This document shows positions 36,643-49,200 of a DNA stretch of 64,000 nucleotides, one piece after another (the stretch's first letter is position 1; each line of letters opens with the position of its first letter). The position numbers and the translations under genes are program-made. The stretch spans positions 8,706,001-8,770,000 of the forward strand of contig JAWNZC010000314.1 in assembly GCA_035771165.1 (NCBI GenBank), given 5' to 3'. Below the pieces are notes generated by a model. The model worked only from the letters and a program-made list of their open reading frames with translations. It made no database searches and was not told the DNA's origin. Origin of the DNA: Paragorgia papillata. Its lineage: Eukaryota; Cnidaria; Anthozoa; Scleralcyonacea; Coralliidae.

Positions 36643-37039
36643 ATTACTTTGTAAATTCACAAGAATGTCCAAACAAAATGCACAAAAATATTGGAATTCT
36701 GGAAAAATTTATATGAAAAATTGAAAATGTCGTTCCACGAGCCCGCGTTTACTGAACAGCGATATCAGAAAAAAGCAACAATCAGTACTTCATCTTATGG
36801 TGTATAGTGGCTTTTGAGCAACGATAGGAGCTGAGCCCGAATTAGTCGAGGAGGAGAACGTAGCACCCCCACTACAATAGTTTTGACCAGTGTTGCCAAA
36901 TCATGAACAAAGTTCACAGATTTGTGAACTTTTTCTCCTTGACGTGAACTTTTTATGAACAACAAGGTTTTGTGAACATTTCATGAACTTTTCAAAATAA
37001 TATGAACTATTTCATGAACTTTGATTTTTTCTCTCCCTC

Positions 37040-38357
37040 TAGCCTGCGTAGCTGGCGGTTTTTAATAAGGGGTTGGGGTCTTGGTGAAGAAGCGGGTGAG
37101 GGCGAAGAAGCGGGCGAGCGAGAAAAAGCGGGCGAGGGAGAAAAAGCGGGCGGGCGGAAGAGCGGGCGGGCGGAAGAGCGGGCGGGCGGAAGAGCGGGAG
37201 CTGGAAAAACCGCCTGCCTCAAAACCTGGTGTTTTTGAATATCGCCCCTAACTAACACATCCTAAATCTAATTAAAACTAACCCAATCATACGATAGTTT
37301 GTAATTGAGTTTGTAACTCGATAGCTTGCACGTTGCTTTCAAAACAATAATAATAGTACCGTCTATCGAAAATCATTCAGGTGTGAATCTGTCAAACTTG
37401 TGTGCTTGTATACAAGTGGCGAATGCAAACTCCAACGGAAAAAGTAGAAAAAGGAAGAAAACCGAACGTTCAGAGTGCCAACAATTTTTGCAGGTTATGT
37501 GAATGTTCCCTGAAAGTCAAATACGGTGATTTTGAGAAAATATCGTATATTTCAACTGAAAATCTCTTTAGACATTCAAAGGGCTGCGAGGACATGCCGA
37601 CGCTACAGGATTAACCTAGGATTTTTGGTGGACAAGTCTTCCAATCAGTCTGAACGGGTTTGCAAGGCATGTGCGCGAAAGATAAGGTATGCCTGTGAGC
37701 TGTATAATTTCATCAAAAACAGTTTAAACGACTCAAAGCTTTCGCAAGACTCAGCAAATAAAGCGGATACAAACCACAACTCACCTGTCAGCCCAACTGG
37801 TAGATACAAGCGACAATTACCGTCAAGTGTTTCTTCACCTGATCGTAGCCCACAAATTAAGAAAGGATTCAAAGCTAGCGAACGTATTAGCAAAAGGAAC
37901 ACGTCGAGAAAAAGCTTAGCATTTGCGAGTATAACAAGCGCAGCAACTGCGCGGTCAGCCATCGAGGATAACACTCCTAGGACTGACGAAATCCTCGCAA
38001 GTTTAAGCGTTGACGAGGTGTTAGACACGAACACTACTCGGGTGAAAGTTCTCAAAATATTCAATGTTTCCAACGCTTTAACAACACACTTCTTTCACGG
38101 TCACGTTGATGACTATCAACGATTCAACGCCTCGCGTGAGCCAAAATCGTTTGATCACCGTGGTTTGATTGATGACAGCTATCGACAACAGCTTAAAATC
38201 CAATAACCAATCAGTATTTTCAGTTCACCTGTGGACGGGTAATTCAAAATCACCAGGTTTTGTGGCAGGCGGTATTTCCAGCTCCCGCTCTTCCGCCCGC
38301 TTTTTCTCCCTCGCCCGCGAGACCCCAACCCCTTAAAACCGCCAGCTACGCAGGCTA
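37040..38357. mobile_element. TIR transposon carrying a four-cysteine-domain gene, inside the hAT
   Basis: Ends TAGCCTGCGTAGCTGGCGG and CCGCCAGCTACGCAGGCTA. Inverted arms continue through GGGGTTGGGGTCT, a G-rich GCGGGCGAGGGAGAAAAAGC zone and GCGGGAGCTGG to CAAAACCTGGTG. The left arm is longer because the GCGGGCGGAAGA unit is expanded about three times. Flanks CTCTCCCTC and CACTCCCTC look like an imperfect 8-9-bp duplication. Between the arms is the broken gene at 37402-38206. Confidence 0.82.
37402..38206 (+). pseudogene. Frameshifted gene with ZAD-like CxxC/CxxC domain
   Basis: Frame one (37402-37614) encodes NNFCRLCECSLKVKYGDFE ... ISTENLFRHSKGC. Near 37580-37610 the coding sense passes to another frame (open 37526-38206) that continues LGFLVDKSSNQSERVCKACA, RKIRYACELYNFI, then a basic, Ser-rich tail. 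The CRLC and CKAC pairs, about 50 residues apart, resemble the four-cysteine ZAD-type zinc-binding fold of insect regulators; this is a resemblance in spacing, not a proven match. The C-terminal part after VDEVLDTNTTRVKVL looks truncated. It sits wholly inside a TIR element, so I take it as a transposon-encoded or captured gene, now broken. No transposase core is visible. Confidence 0.6.
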
Positions 38358-38513
38358 CACTCCCTCAAGACAAATGTTTATTGATAATATATCTCAAATA
38401 TATGATAATATATTCTCAAATATATCTGGTGACTTCTGACTTCTGGTTGAAATGTTCAGCGGTTGTAATGCTAAAATTAACCTGGTGCACAGTTTGGTGT
38501 TCTGTGTCACTTT

Positions 38514-38770
38514 ATGCAAAGTTTACTCTGCTTACCCCATGCAAATGTGGATGTGGAAAGGGTGTTTTCCTCGGTCACCTCTATCAAGACAAAAACGAGG
38601 AATAGATTGCACACTTCAACTGTCCGTGCCCTCATTAAAGTAAAGGACGGTGTGAAAACGTCAGGGGGGTGTGTGAAGTTTATCCCACCTCCCGGGGCGA
38701 AACAAAGAATGGCAAGCAGTATCATGTACGCAAATGCTGACTTAGACACGTTGAATCTGACATGGATTTG
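38514..38770 (+). pseudogene. hAT transposase C-terminal dimerisation remnant
   Basis: The frame reads MQSLLCLPHANVDVERVFSS, VTSIKTKTRNRLHTSTVRAL, then IKVKDGVK. LPHANVDVERVFS...KTKTRNRL is the hallmark of the hAT C-terminal dimerisation region. No upstream catalytic part is present, so it cannot encode an active transposase. Confidence 0.8.
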
Positions 38771-39041
38771 TAGATTTATATTAAACTAAATTGGCTAATT
38801 TATAGCATTATTGTATTGTTGGGTTAAAATTTGAAATTCATGAACTTTTTGTCAATTTCATGAACATTTGATACTTGTCTACGTGAACAATTACAAATTT
38901 GATCTGGCAACACTGGTTTTGACTCCAGATTATAATAGGCTGATACCCATAGAACATTGTTAGGTCAGTCGTACTCACAAATTGTGGTTAGTGACCTGCT
39001 ACAAGAGGGGGTGGGTGCTCCTTTAGTTAGACAGACTTTAA

Positions 39042-39399
39042 GTGCACATGAAACGAAAATTAAGTTTGTCTTATTTGAAAGAACACTTAAAATGATAGAG
39101 TAACATCTTTCGCAGTTTTTCGTTTCCTTGCTTCGTTGTCGAGATATTTCAGTTTGTTTGAAATGTAAATTAAACAACTTGACGTCATATGTGCATAATG
39201 ATTATCAGAGAAGGTTTATATCTTTGCTATTATCAAACATAATCACTTGAAAATTCTACATGTATGGCGTTGTGAGAGAAACACACGCACATACTTCCTT
39301 CGAATTAAGTTTGGAAACGAAAAACTGCAAAAGATGTTACTCTATCATTTTAAGTGTTCTTTCAAATAAGACAAACTTAATTTTCGTTTCATGTGCACT
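39042..39399. mobile_element. TTAA-flanked MITE, copy 2
   Basis: Starts GTGCACATGAAACGAAAATT and ends AATTTTCGTTTCATGTGCAC. Each end is bounded by TTAA. Arms are about 150 bp, including AAGTTTGTCTTATTTGAAAG and GAACACTTAAAATGATAGAG. It lies in the loop of the outer foldback. Confidence 0.87.
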
Positions 39400-39627
39400 T
39401 TAAGTCTGTCAATGTAAGGACCACACAATTTGCGAGTACGACTGACCTAGCAATGTTCTATGGGTATCAGCCTATTATAATCTGGAGTCAAAAATATTGT
39501 GTAGTGGGGGTGCTACCGCGTGGTCGACGTTTTCTCGCTTCTCCTCCTCGACTAAATACTGTGACAAAGACACAACAAAGATAATTAATGATATAATTGT
39601 TTAATTAAGTAATTAATTCAATTATTT

Positions 39628-39962
39628 CTACAGTGTGTATAAAAAAAAACCCCGGAACCCTTAGAAAATGAATTAGTATTCTGTTCAAACAACCTATTGT
39701 AGTAGTTTGAAAGCCCTAAACACCTCTGAGCCACGGATGCGTAAAAAACACGGTCTTATACATCTGGGAAATTAATAACTTGAAGTGTATGCATGGTGAA
39801 AGTATTTAAAAGCTTTTTCTCTTCCTGTTTAACTTATTGCTGATTAATTTATAACGCAGCGCTTTTAGGGCGCTACTACTACAAACTACTACAATAGGTT
39901 GTTTTAAAAGAATACTAATTCATTTTCTAAGGGTTCCATTTTTTTTATACACACTGTAGTTT
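39628..39962. mobile_element. MITE with CTACAGTGTGTATAAAAAA ends
   Basis: CTACAGTGTGTATAAAAAAA and TTTTTTTATACACACTGTAG are inverted ends, continued by CCCTTAGAAAATGAATTAGT and ACTAATTCATTTTCTAAGGG. It lies 3' of KDM1B. Confidence 0.85.
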
Positions 39963-40224
39963 CCCAACAAAACATCACACATAATTAACTAAAAAATCTT
40001 TTTTCAATTTTTGAAAATATCAGCTTAAAAACTTAAGCTGACCGTTAAGTAACCGTAAATCATATATTAATAATAGCGTGTTCACGTGCTCGTGCGATAA
40101 TGCGTATTGATCGTCCAGCCAATTAGGACAGCGAATTCCCAAGTAAAAACTGGGGGTAAAGAATGTACAACAGGGGATAAAGAATGTACAACAGGGGATA
40201 AACAGGGTTACGAACGTTAGGTAG

Positions 40225-43200
40225 TTATTGATTTTCGTCGTTTAGTAATTCAGTTTGAATTTTGTAAGCCTCCCGAGTTCCGCTAAGATAAGCGCCCGAG
40301 ACAGTCTGAGGAAATTGTCTGTTGGTGGCCTAAAACAGAAAAAAAAAACACAGTCAGTGTTTCATAAACCATAGTCAATCGAGATATGGTCTGGAAACTC
40401 AGCTAAAGTTTTGGTCTATCTTTTTGTTCGCCTTTATGCATTTTTGAGCACGGTGCACGGTCACTGAACACATTGTATTTTAGTATAATGAACGAATTGT
40501 CCAATAGCAACGTTTCAGTTCAATCACTCAACCGTGTCATTTAAATATTAATAAACCTAAAACAAAGGATGTGCACGGTGTAAGGTACGGTTCAACATAA
40601 AATCACAGCTCATTATAGGCGCTTTGAAGTTTGCCGAGTTTCCAGACCATATCTCGATTGACTATGCATAAACTTTAAAAAAGTAGCGTGCTGTGTAGGC
40701 AGTGTTTTAGATAGAGCAAAGTGAAAATGTGGTAAACTGGCGAGGTTTTTAGTGATGGAAAACTGACGTTTCAAGCAGAGCTCTTCATCAGAGTGAAATG
40801 CGATGAAAAGCTCCACTCGAAACGTCAGTTTTCCGTTACCAAAAACTTTGGCAGTTTACCAGGTTTTCAGCAGTTCCTCTAAGAGCTTAATAGCGGCTCC
40901 AACATTGCCATTCACTATGGTAACTAAATGCCGAAATGCGTTGTTCAAAGTAAAATGTCAATGTCACTCTCCGCTTGAAACGTGAGTATTTTACCATCAA
41001 AACTAATCCCGGCAGTTTATCATCTTTTCAGTTTGCTCTATCTAAAGGCCTGGCCAAACGCTTTCAACATTTTTATTCAACATTTCATCAACATGTTGAA
41101 AGCGTTTGGCCACCCCTGTTGAATGATGTTGAACGTTGTTGAATGGTGTTGAACGAAATTTGAACATGTTCAAATTTTCGTTCAACACGCGTTCAACATT
41201 TCTATTGTTCTCAAAATGTTGAAAGGTGTTGAACGCATTTGGCCACATTTCATTCAACTTTGTTGAACAGAGACATGCGCCATGCGGGATATTGTCGATT
41301 CCAGTTTTTGTGGTAGCCCGCGTTCAATTAATTGTCATTCATGAATATTCTTTATTCAAACAACATAAATACCAGATTTGGTATATAAGATACATACATA
41401 TAACATATAAACTAGACTACGTGCTCAACTATAAACTTTCAAAACTTGTTAAAACATTAAAACAGTATTTAGCTACCAAAGTCATAATTGTTTTGTCTTG
41501 CATAGCAATGACATACATGAAAAGGTCTTGATAGCTAAATTTAGAAAATGAGTTATTTATTATACAGAGACTGAATGTTGAACGATGTTGAATTCATTTG
41601 GCCACTCGTGCTTTCAACATTATTCAACATCGTTCAACAATGTTTCAATGATGTTGAATGCGATGTTGAAAGCGTTTGGCCAGACCTTAAAACACTGCCT
41701 ACACAGCACTCGACTTTTTAGTGTGATACAGAGTTTTCGGTCACTCAAACAATCAACGAAAACTTTTCGCGCAAAAAGTACCGGACTAGATAGACAAATA
41801 TCAGCTTACCTCTCCAGCAAAATATAGTTTTTTCTCCACGTCATTACTCATTGTCGTATAGTCTTCACCAGTCCCTTCTTTGGCAACAAATGAGTACGCC
41901 ATTTTTGAGAAGGGTTCTTTCCCCCATCGAGTTACAATATACGCTAACGGTTCAGGTACGGTCTGTAAGAAACAATACATACTCTAAAGTTTCATTTATT
42001 TTTTTGATGTACAAGCTGTCGTAAGTTACTACAGTCAAAATGGAAATACCTTCCCACCTCTGTTTCTGTAGTTTGTTGTGTATTACTGTATTTCTGTAGT
42101 TGCTACAGAAACGTGAGAAAAATCTAGTATTAAAAGTTGCTTATTCTTGTTTGATCTTGTTTGTTGGTATCGATTTGGGAGGAACATTTGTTATATTATA
42201 CATTAAATTCCATGAAAGCTAAATTATACTTTTTATTCACATTTTTCGACAAAAAAGTTTCCTCACGCTTCACTAGCGGCCAGGGACGTAGCCAGGGGGG
42301 AGCGGTAGGAGCGGTCGCTCTCCCCCCCCCCATTTGCATGATGGAATTTTGTTTTGAACACTCGTACTCAGATGCACAGGTGATTTACCCAGCGGTTATT
42401 GACTGGATCTCAGTCGCTCTTCTGACGCTAGTGACTAATAATATGAAATGGTAACCTTCCTTGGCTCCTAATCCAGTCTTCGTGCTTGTTTATGTATACC
42501 CCGGGGCCTGGGCCACGTTTAATAGCGTCATGATTTTATAGCGCCCATCTTGTTTGGTTAATATTTGATGGTATGCGGACGAAACGGGTTAACGGGCTGG
42601 ATTGATGTGTTGGCGACTCATAGCAAAAGCTATGGACGTTTATTGATGTATCGCACGCATGTAACTTAACTCAACGGTTATTTTTTAGTATTTTATGACT
42701 TTTCAAACTTTCAGAATTGTATAAAATCTTCTCCCAAAATGCAGGAAATGCCATTTTAGACTCTAGATTTCAAAATTTTCCGGGGGAGCATGCCCCCGGA
42801 CCCCCCCAAGACGTTTCTCGCGCCTCCGGCGCTTAGCTCCTCCCCTTTCAAAATCCTGACTACACCCCTGGTAGCGGCTACAGAAACACAGTAATACACA
42901 ACAAACTACAGAAGTAGAAGTGGGAAGGTATTTCCATTTTGACTGTAAACTCAGAAAACTCTGAGCTCCAGACGGGACTCAAAGTCACAACCTTTCGAAT
43001 GCCAGCCAGAAGCTCTAACCATTGAGCTACTAGTACTTGTCACAAGTACTTGTTGGGCTACAAGTAGCATATAGGGAGACTTTAAGCAAGCTACAAAAGG
43101 ATTTTTCAACCAAAACAAAGCGTTGATTAATTTGCAGTCCCAAGAGTAATCCCGTAGCGTTTTCACGTTTTCAAGACAACGTTGTGGCAAGGAACAGCAA

Positions 43201-46200
43201 AAGTTGTTAGTTTACTTAGGCGTTAATCTATCATACGTCATGTTGTCGAAGCTATGGCTGCCTTTTAAAGATCTTACAAATACATAAAGCATACAATATA
43301 CGATGTCCCGATCCACGGTTCCTCTAAATGTAGTAACTTATTTGCCGTAATAAGTAATTTAAGGTCCCTATAGACCACTTTCATAATGAAACTAATTTAA
43401 ATATTCTTTTATGTGCATCTTAATAAGCCTTTCTAGCCTCATTTGTGTGTCTGCAATTCAAAAGAATCTTTGCTTCATAAGGAGGCCAGAAAGGCTTATT
43501 AAGATGCACATATAAAAGAATATTTAAAGAGATGACCATTATGAAAGTGGTCTATTGTGTCATCTTAAACAACCTCGGCCTGCTATCTGAGTTCTAGTGG
43601 CTCAATGGTTAGAGCGTCCGACTGGTGCTCAGGTTGTGGGTTTGAGACCCGTCTGAATCTCATAGTTTTCAGAGTTTAACTACTTACGACAGCTTGTACA
43701 GCAAAGAAACCCAAAGTTTCAAGTTGAAAACATTATACGAACGTAGACTAATACATATGCTTTTCTGCAGTGTCATATGCACACTGGACCTATACTAACC
43801 AATCCAACTTAGATCCAATTAAACCAAAATCCTAACGTCTACTATAATTTTAACTCTTTCATACGGGCCACGGCGCTCAAAATGCACCAGCAGGTGTAAA
43901 ACAAAGGGATGGTCCTATACGTTCACTTACAGTACCTCTTCTGGAAACAGTGACTTCAGTAACTCTATGCATCGATTTACTATCTCTTTATCATCCATTT
44001 CTTGAGCTTCAATGGCAGCTCTTCCTGCTAGTACGGTCATTAAAACATGACGACCTTCTTTTTTCGTTTTTCCTAAAGTCTTCTTACATAAAGTATCAAA
44101 GACAAAACAATGTTATTTATGTGTTTGTTTATTCGCTAATTTGTCCGTCCGTCCGTCCGTCCATCTATCTGTCTCCCCCCTTCTCTCCCTCCCTCCCTCC
44201 CTCCCTCCCTCCCTCCTTCCTTCCTTCCTTCCTTCCTTCCTTCCTTCCATCCTTCCTTCCTTCCTTCCTTCATACCTACCTTCCTTCCTTCCTTCCTTCC
44301 TTCCTTCCTACCTACCTACCTACCTACCTACCTACCTACCTACCTACCTACCTACCTACCTACCTACCTACCTACCTACCTACCTACCTACCTACCTACC
44401 TACCTACCTACCTACCTATACCTACCTACCTTCCTTCCTTTGTTTCCTTCCTTTGTTTCCTCCCTCCCTCCCTCCCTTCCTTCCTTCCATTCGTCAGTTT
44501 GCACGCTCGTTGTTCATCTCATCCCTTTGTTTGTTCCCTATTTCATTCGTTAGCTCACTGAAACATCCTCAAAGTTTCAATGAATACCTTGGGTGACAGA
44601 TCGTAGAAAATGCCACAGAATCCTCTCGTTTCCTTGGAGTTGGGAACGTGCCCAAATGAATCGGTTTTCTGCGAATACTTGTGCCAAAAACAGGAAGAAA
44701 AGGAGAGGATTACCTAAAAAGTTCAATCAAGTGATGTAATAAACATATAAGTTTGTTTTGTTTGCTTTTGGTGTTGTTTATCATACGCGTTTGAGTGTTT
44801 CATCAGGGGATCCAAACACGAGAAGACATGATGAAAGCACGAGGCTGAAGACCAAGTGATTTTATTGTTTTCGAGTGTTTGGATTCCCCTGATGAAACAC
44901 GATAAACGAGTTGTTGATATCTCAATCGAGCGATTTCACTTGAAAAATGCAATTAAAATAAACCCTCATGAGATTTTATTCATGAGTGTGTGTAAAATTT
45001 ATTCATATATGTAACTTGTTCTTTTGCATAGATAATTAAGATCTTAAGAATTAGATGAACACCGGTTTTCATCTAATATCTTGGGTGGTATACGATTTTA
45101 GTGTGTTTTACTGGAGCATCCAACTTGGCTGATTATCTCATGAATTATTAATGAGTTTGAGATATAAAAATCAAACATTCACCTTTTCAATCAAGCCAGC
45201 GCCAAGCCTGTTAATAGCTTCTGTTTTTTCTGTCGGTAGAGGAGGCGTAAATGAAATCGATTCTGACTTCAATAAAGCAATCGGTACAGTGACAACAACC
45301 TGAGTTCAAAACATAAGAATGATAAGATTACAATTAGAACTCCCACCCACACTTTCAATTTTCGAGAAATTAATAACTGGTGCAGTCCCAGTTAAAGTGA
45401 CATTTGCTATAACCTTGGCACAGTCCGAAGCTATCTCCGATCTCTGTGTGTCTCCGATCTCTGTGTGTCTCTAATCTCTCGTCTTTAGTGGGGGTTAGGT
45501 TGGAATATCTAGGAGTTGTTACTTGGATGGTGACATTTCTGTGAAATCTCACTTTGGTGGTCAGGTCAAGGATGGAATTCGACACGTAGTGTAGGGACCT
45601 GAAACCAAGTAACAACAAATCGCAGCATATCCTGTAGTCATGTCTGCACCTAACCATCCACAAGGGTAAGTATAGTGACTGCAGATGTTAAATGAGGTTA
45701 TGCAATAACCAAAGTTAACAGCCAAGGAACTGCGCGCGGAGAATGGGGAGAATCAGCATGAGAGCGTTCGATAACTATACGCGCATTGGCCAGCAAGGAG
45801 TCATTACGCCTTTAGTCGGCATACTGGCTATTTGGAGAAAACGTATAACAGTGAACATATTTATACTTAATAACCGAGAGTGAGGTCTTTACGGTAAAAT
45901 ATCAAACCGAGGTCTTGCTGTATTGAGCGAGCGAGAGCGAGGTTAATACGTTCAAGGCCGAGGTTTGATATTTTACCGTAAAGACCGAACGGTCGAGGTT
46001 ATTAAGTAGTTTATTATATGGCAAAATCAATCTTGTATTTCTTGGTCTTCGCTTCCTTTAACTTCGTCAAAACACCAGACTAGCGTTATTTTCTGTTGTT
46101 TCTTTCTTGTCTGGATACTAAAATTTACGTTTGTAATGTTCATAGTCATTTATTTCATTTATTTTCATCGTTTTGCAGCAATAACTTTCTTATTAGGATT

Positions 46201-49200
46201 TTTTGTTTGTTTCCAATCGTAGGGCATTAACAATTTTCATAATGCCCGCGGGCATTACGGAGAAATCTCGCCACGTCAGCAACCAATCATAGCGCGTGAT
46301 TCTACCGGAAGTAATTCGTGCCATAATAAATCCTGTTAATAATTATATTTACGGTAACTTAGGAAACAGCAATGCCAAGACTTTAAAGGTGATGCACAGT
46401 CCGTTCTGCGCATGTACGAAACTAATGTTTACATCTTTATTAACAAAAATAATACTAATACCTTATTCAAGATTGTAAGCTTTTTTTTGGTTCCAATTCA
46501 TTACTTGTACCCAAAACAAAACATTTTCAGGAGAAATAGAAGAAATCCAAGGAGATATCCTAGCCGAATCGCTTGGTTTTCTGCCATGTTGTTCCTAACG
46601 GTTTACATTTTGCTGAGTACTTGATGTAATTATCTACGAATGTCATGTTTAGGGGACCACATTGCGGTCATGCGCAGAGCGGACTGTACGTCACCTTTAA
46701 TAGATACTATTCTCCTTGTCAGTCCACTTATTGTTGTCCAAAGTTCAGCGCACAAGACTTAAATTTATTAACTAGAGTCGCTTTAGAAGTAATAAATCAA
46801 ACACGAGTTTGAGTGTTTCATCAGGGGTTCCAAACACGAGAAAACAAATGAAAACCGAGGGCGTAGCCCCGTGATAAAACACGGTAAACGAGTGTTTGAT
46901 CTTGCTTCTCAAACGAGTATTCGCATCGCGATTTGCGGTGTTTTCTTCATTGATTTCAATATGCAGATTAAAAAATGTGATCCAGTCCACAAGGAAGTTT
47001 CCTACAGATTTTCATTGGGTATGAATAACGAATAACTTATTTAAGTGTCAATGTATTTAGCTATATATTACAGCTAATTGGTATCAATTACAGCTAATGG
47101 GTATCAAGACTCATGCATGCATGTGATGTGGTATACGTTCATAGATTGGCTACGATAATTCATGAATTATTAATGAGTTTAAGAACTATATATATACATC
47201 TCGTATGTAAACGCTACCGCTTTGGAAACACAATTTGTAAAATTAGTTCTTCACCCAACCAAGCCTCAGTAGCTCAACTGATGATGATTAGAGCGTCTAA
47301 CCGGTCTTAAAGTGTTTATGAAACGAAAATTAAGTTTGTCTTATTTGAAAGAACTTTTGAAATGACAAAGTAAGATCTTTTGCTGTTTTTTGTTTCCTTG
47401 CTTCGTTTATGAGATATTTCAGTTAAACTAACCAGTGACATCACAAGGTGCATAATGACTTACTGGGAAAGGTTATATATCTTTTCTGTTATCAAACGGA
47501 ATCACTTCAAAGCAATTATGTGTGCGTTTTTCCCTTACAACAACAGAAATATACATTTTCAACTGATTCCGTTTAGTAATAGCAAAGATATATAACCTTT
47601 CCCAGTAAGTCATTATGCACGTTGTGATGTCACTGGTTAGTTTCACATATAAAACAAACTGAAATATCTCATAAACGAAGCAAGGAAACAAAAAACAGCA
47701 AAAGATCTTACTTTGTCATTTCAAAAGTTCTTTCAAATAAGACAAACTTAATTTTCGTTTCATAAACACTTTAAGATGGTTGCAAGTTCGATCTCTGTCT
47801 GGGCTCAGAAACATTTTCTGAGAAGTCGAGTGTGACGAATGTTTATTGTTTACCAACTTACTTACCCACCTTATCACCTGAAAATAGTTCTCCATTTTTT
47901 GCAGTCACCGACACTGTTTTGCCAGAATAATCAATTGCACAGACCTCGGTATTTAAGCGAAGATCTAGCCCTTCGGCAAGACGTTTTAAAATAATTGAGT
48001 AGCCATGTGTTAGGATAGTGTGGTTGCCTGAGAATTGTGGGAACGACTCGTTCTGATCCCACGACAGAGCAGAAACATTTTCTAACACTGTTGCACAAGC
48101 GTATTCCAGATTGCCAAGATGGAACTGGAGAAGACGATCTGACGCCTATAGAGCAGGAGGGAGAATATACTTTTCAAACTGAGGGATAGCACAGTGACAG
48201 GGAGTTGAATGATACTAAATGAATGGAGAAAATGAAGGGTGCAAGAAGAGGACAATGAAGGATACGAAAGAAAGGATAAAAGAACTAAAAAAGAAAAAAA
48301 TAAAGAATAGAAGAAAGACGAAAAGGATAATGAAAAATACCAGCAGGAAGAAAGGGAGAATGAAAGATATCAAAAGCATGAAAAGGACAATAAAGGAAGC
48401 CAGAAGAATAAAAGGGACAATGAAGGATGCCACAGGGATGGATGGGAAATGAATGATATCAGAGGAATGAAAGGGACAATAAAGAATGGCAGAGGGATGA
48501 AAGAGGGATAAAAGAGACAATAAAGGATAGGAAATAGATAAAAGGGGACAATAAAGGATGCCAGAGGGATGAAAGGGACAATAAAAGATGCCAGAGGGAT
48601 GAAAGGAACAATAAAGGATGCCAGAGGGATGAAACGGACAATAAATGATGCCAGAGGGATGAAAGGGACAATAAAGGATGCCAGAGGGATGAAAGGGACA
48701 ATGGAGGGTGCCAGAGGGATGAAAGGGACAATGAAGGATGCCAGAGGGATGAAAGGGATAACAGAGGATGCCAGAGGGATGAAAGGAACAATAAAGGTTG
48801 CCAGAGGGATGAAAAGGACAATAGAGGATGCCAGAGGGATGAAAGGGACAATGGAGGGTGCCAGAGGGATGAAAGGGACAATAGAGGATGCCAGAGGGAG
48901 GAAAAGGACAAAAGAGGATGCCAGAGGGATGAAAGGGACAATAGAGGATGTCAGAGGGATGAAAGGGACAATGAAGGATAGGAGAGGAAGGATGAAAAAG
49001 AAAGAATACAAAAAAGACAAAAGGAAGAATAAAGGGATGAAAAAGAGTGAATAAGGATAAAAGATGTAACACAGGATCAGTAAAGGATAAAGAAGAAAAC
49101 AAAAAGGATGAATGCGAGACTGAAAAATACCAGAACAATGAATGATAAATGGAAGAAACAAAAGGAAGAATAAATTAACAGAACCTCACATACTTCAGTA

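Larger units (their letters stand above)
36888..38915 (+). mobile_element. hAT transposon, 2.03 kb, 8-bp target duplication
   Basis: Terminal inverted repeats CAGTGTTGCCAAATC and GATCTGGCAACACTG. Perfect 8-bp direct repeats GTTTTGAC flank it at 36880-36887 and 38916-38923, the expected hAT duplication. Subterminal CATGAAC/GTGAACTTTTT words occur at both ends. Near the 3' end lies a hAT dimerisation-domain remnant; the rest of the transposase is missing. A second TIR element occupies 37040-38357. Confidence 0.92.
36845..39560. mobile_element. Foldback element split by other transposons
   Basis: Arms: TAGTCGAGGAGGAGAACG, then GTAGCACCCCCACTACAATA on the left; GTAGTGGGGGTGCTAC and TTCTCCTCCTCGACTA on the right. 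Inner arms CAGATTATAATAGGCTGATA (38929) and TATCAGCCTATTATAATCTG (39464) pair perfectly. The left arm is split by the hAT at 36888-38915, and the loop holds a TTAA MITE at 39042-39399. Confidence 0.88.
42008..43705. mobile_element. Large foldback with nested element
   Basis: The outermost match is GTACAAGCTGTCGTAAGTTA (42010) with TACTTACGACAGCTTGTAC (43680-43698). An inner pair, CAAAATGGAAATACCTTCCC (42037) with GGGAAGGTATTTCCATTTTG (42921), marks another arm. The element at 42283-42875 lies inside, and tRNA-like pieces lie on the right side. Confidence 0.6.

Noticed and set aside
40803..40985. 60-codon plus frame with RNVSFPLPKTLAVYQ
   Set aside because: It lies within a foldback element whose inverted phrase GAAACGTCAGTTTTC generates it; it has no domain.
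48530..48990. Possible CRISPR-like array
   Set aside because: Repeats are directly adjacent with no unique spacers, and the host is clearly a eukaryote. The same holds for the 20-bp array at 53340 and the 10-bp array at 61845.
48215..49161. 307- and 263-codon minus frames and KDARGMKGT plus frames
   Set aside because: 30-bp minisatellite whose length is a multiple of three; it lies inside a KDM1B intron.
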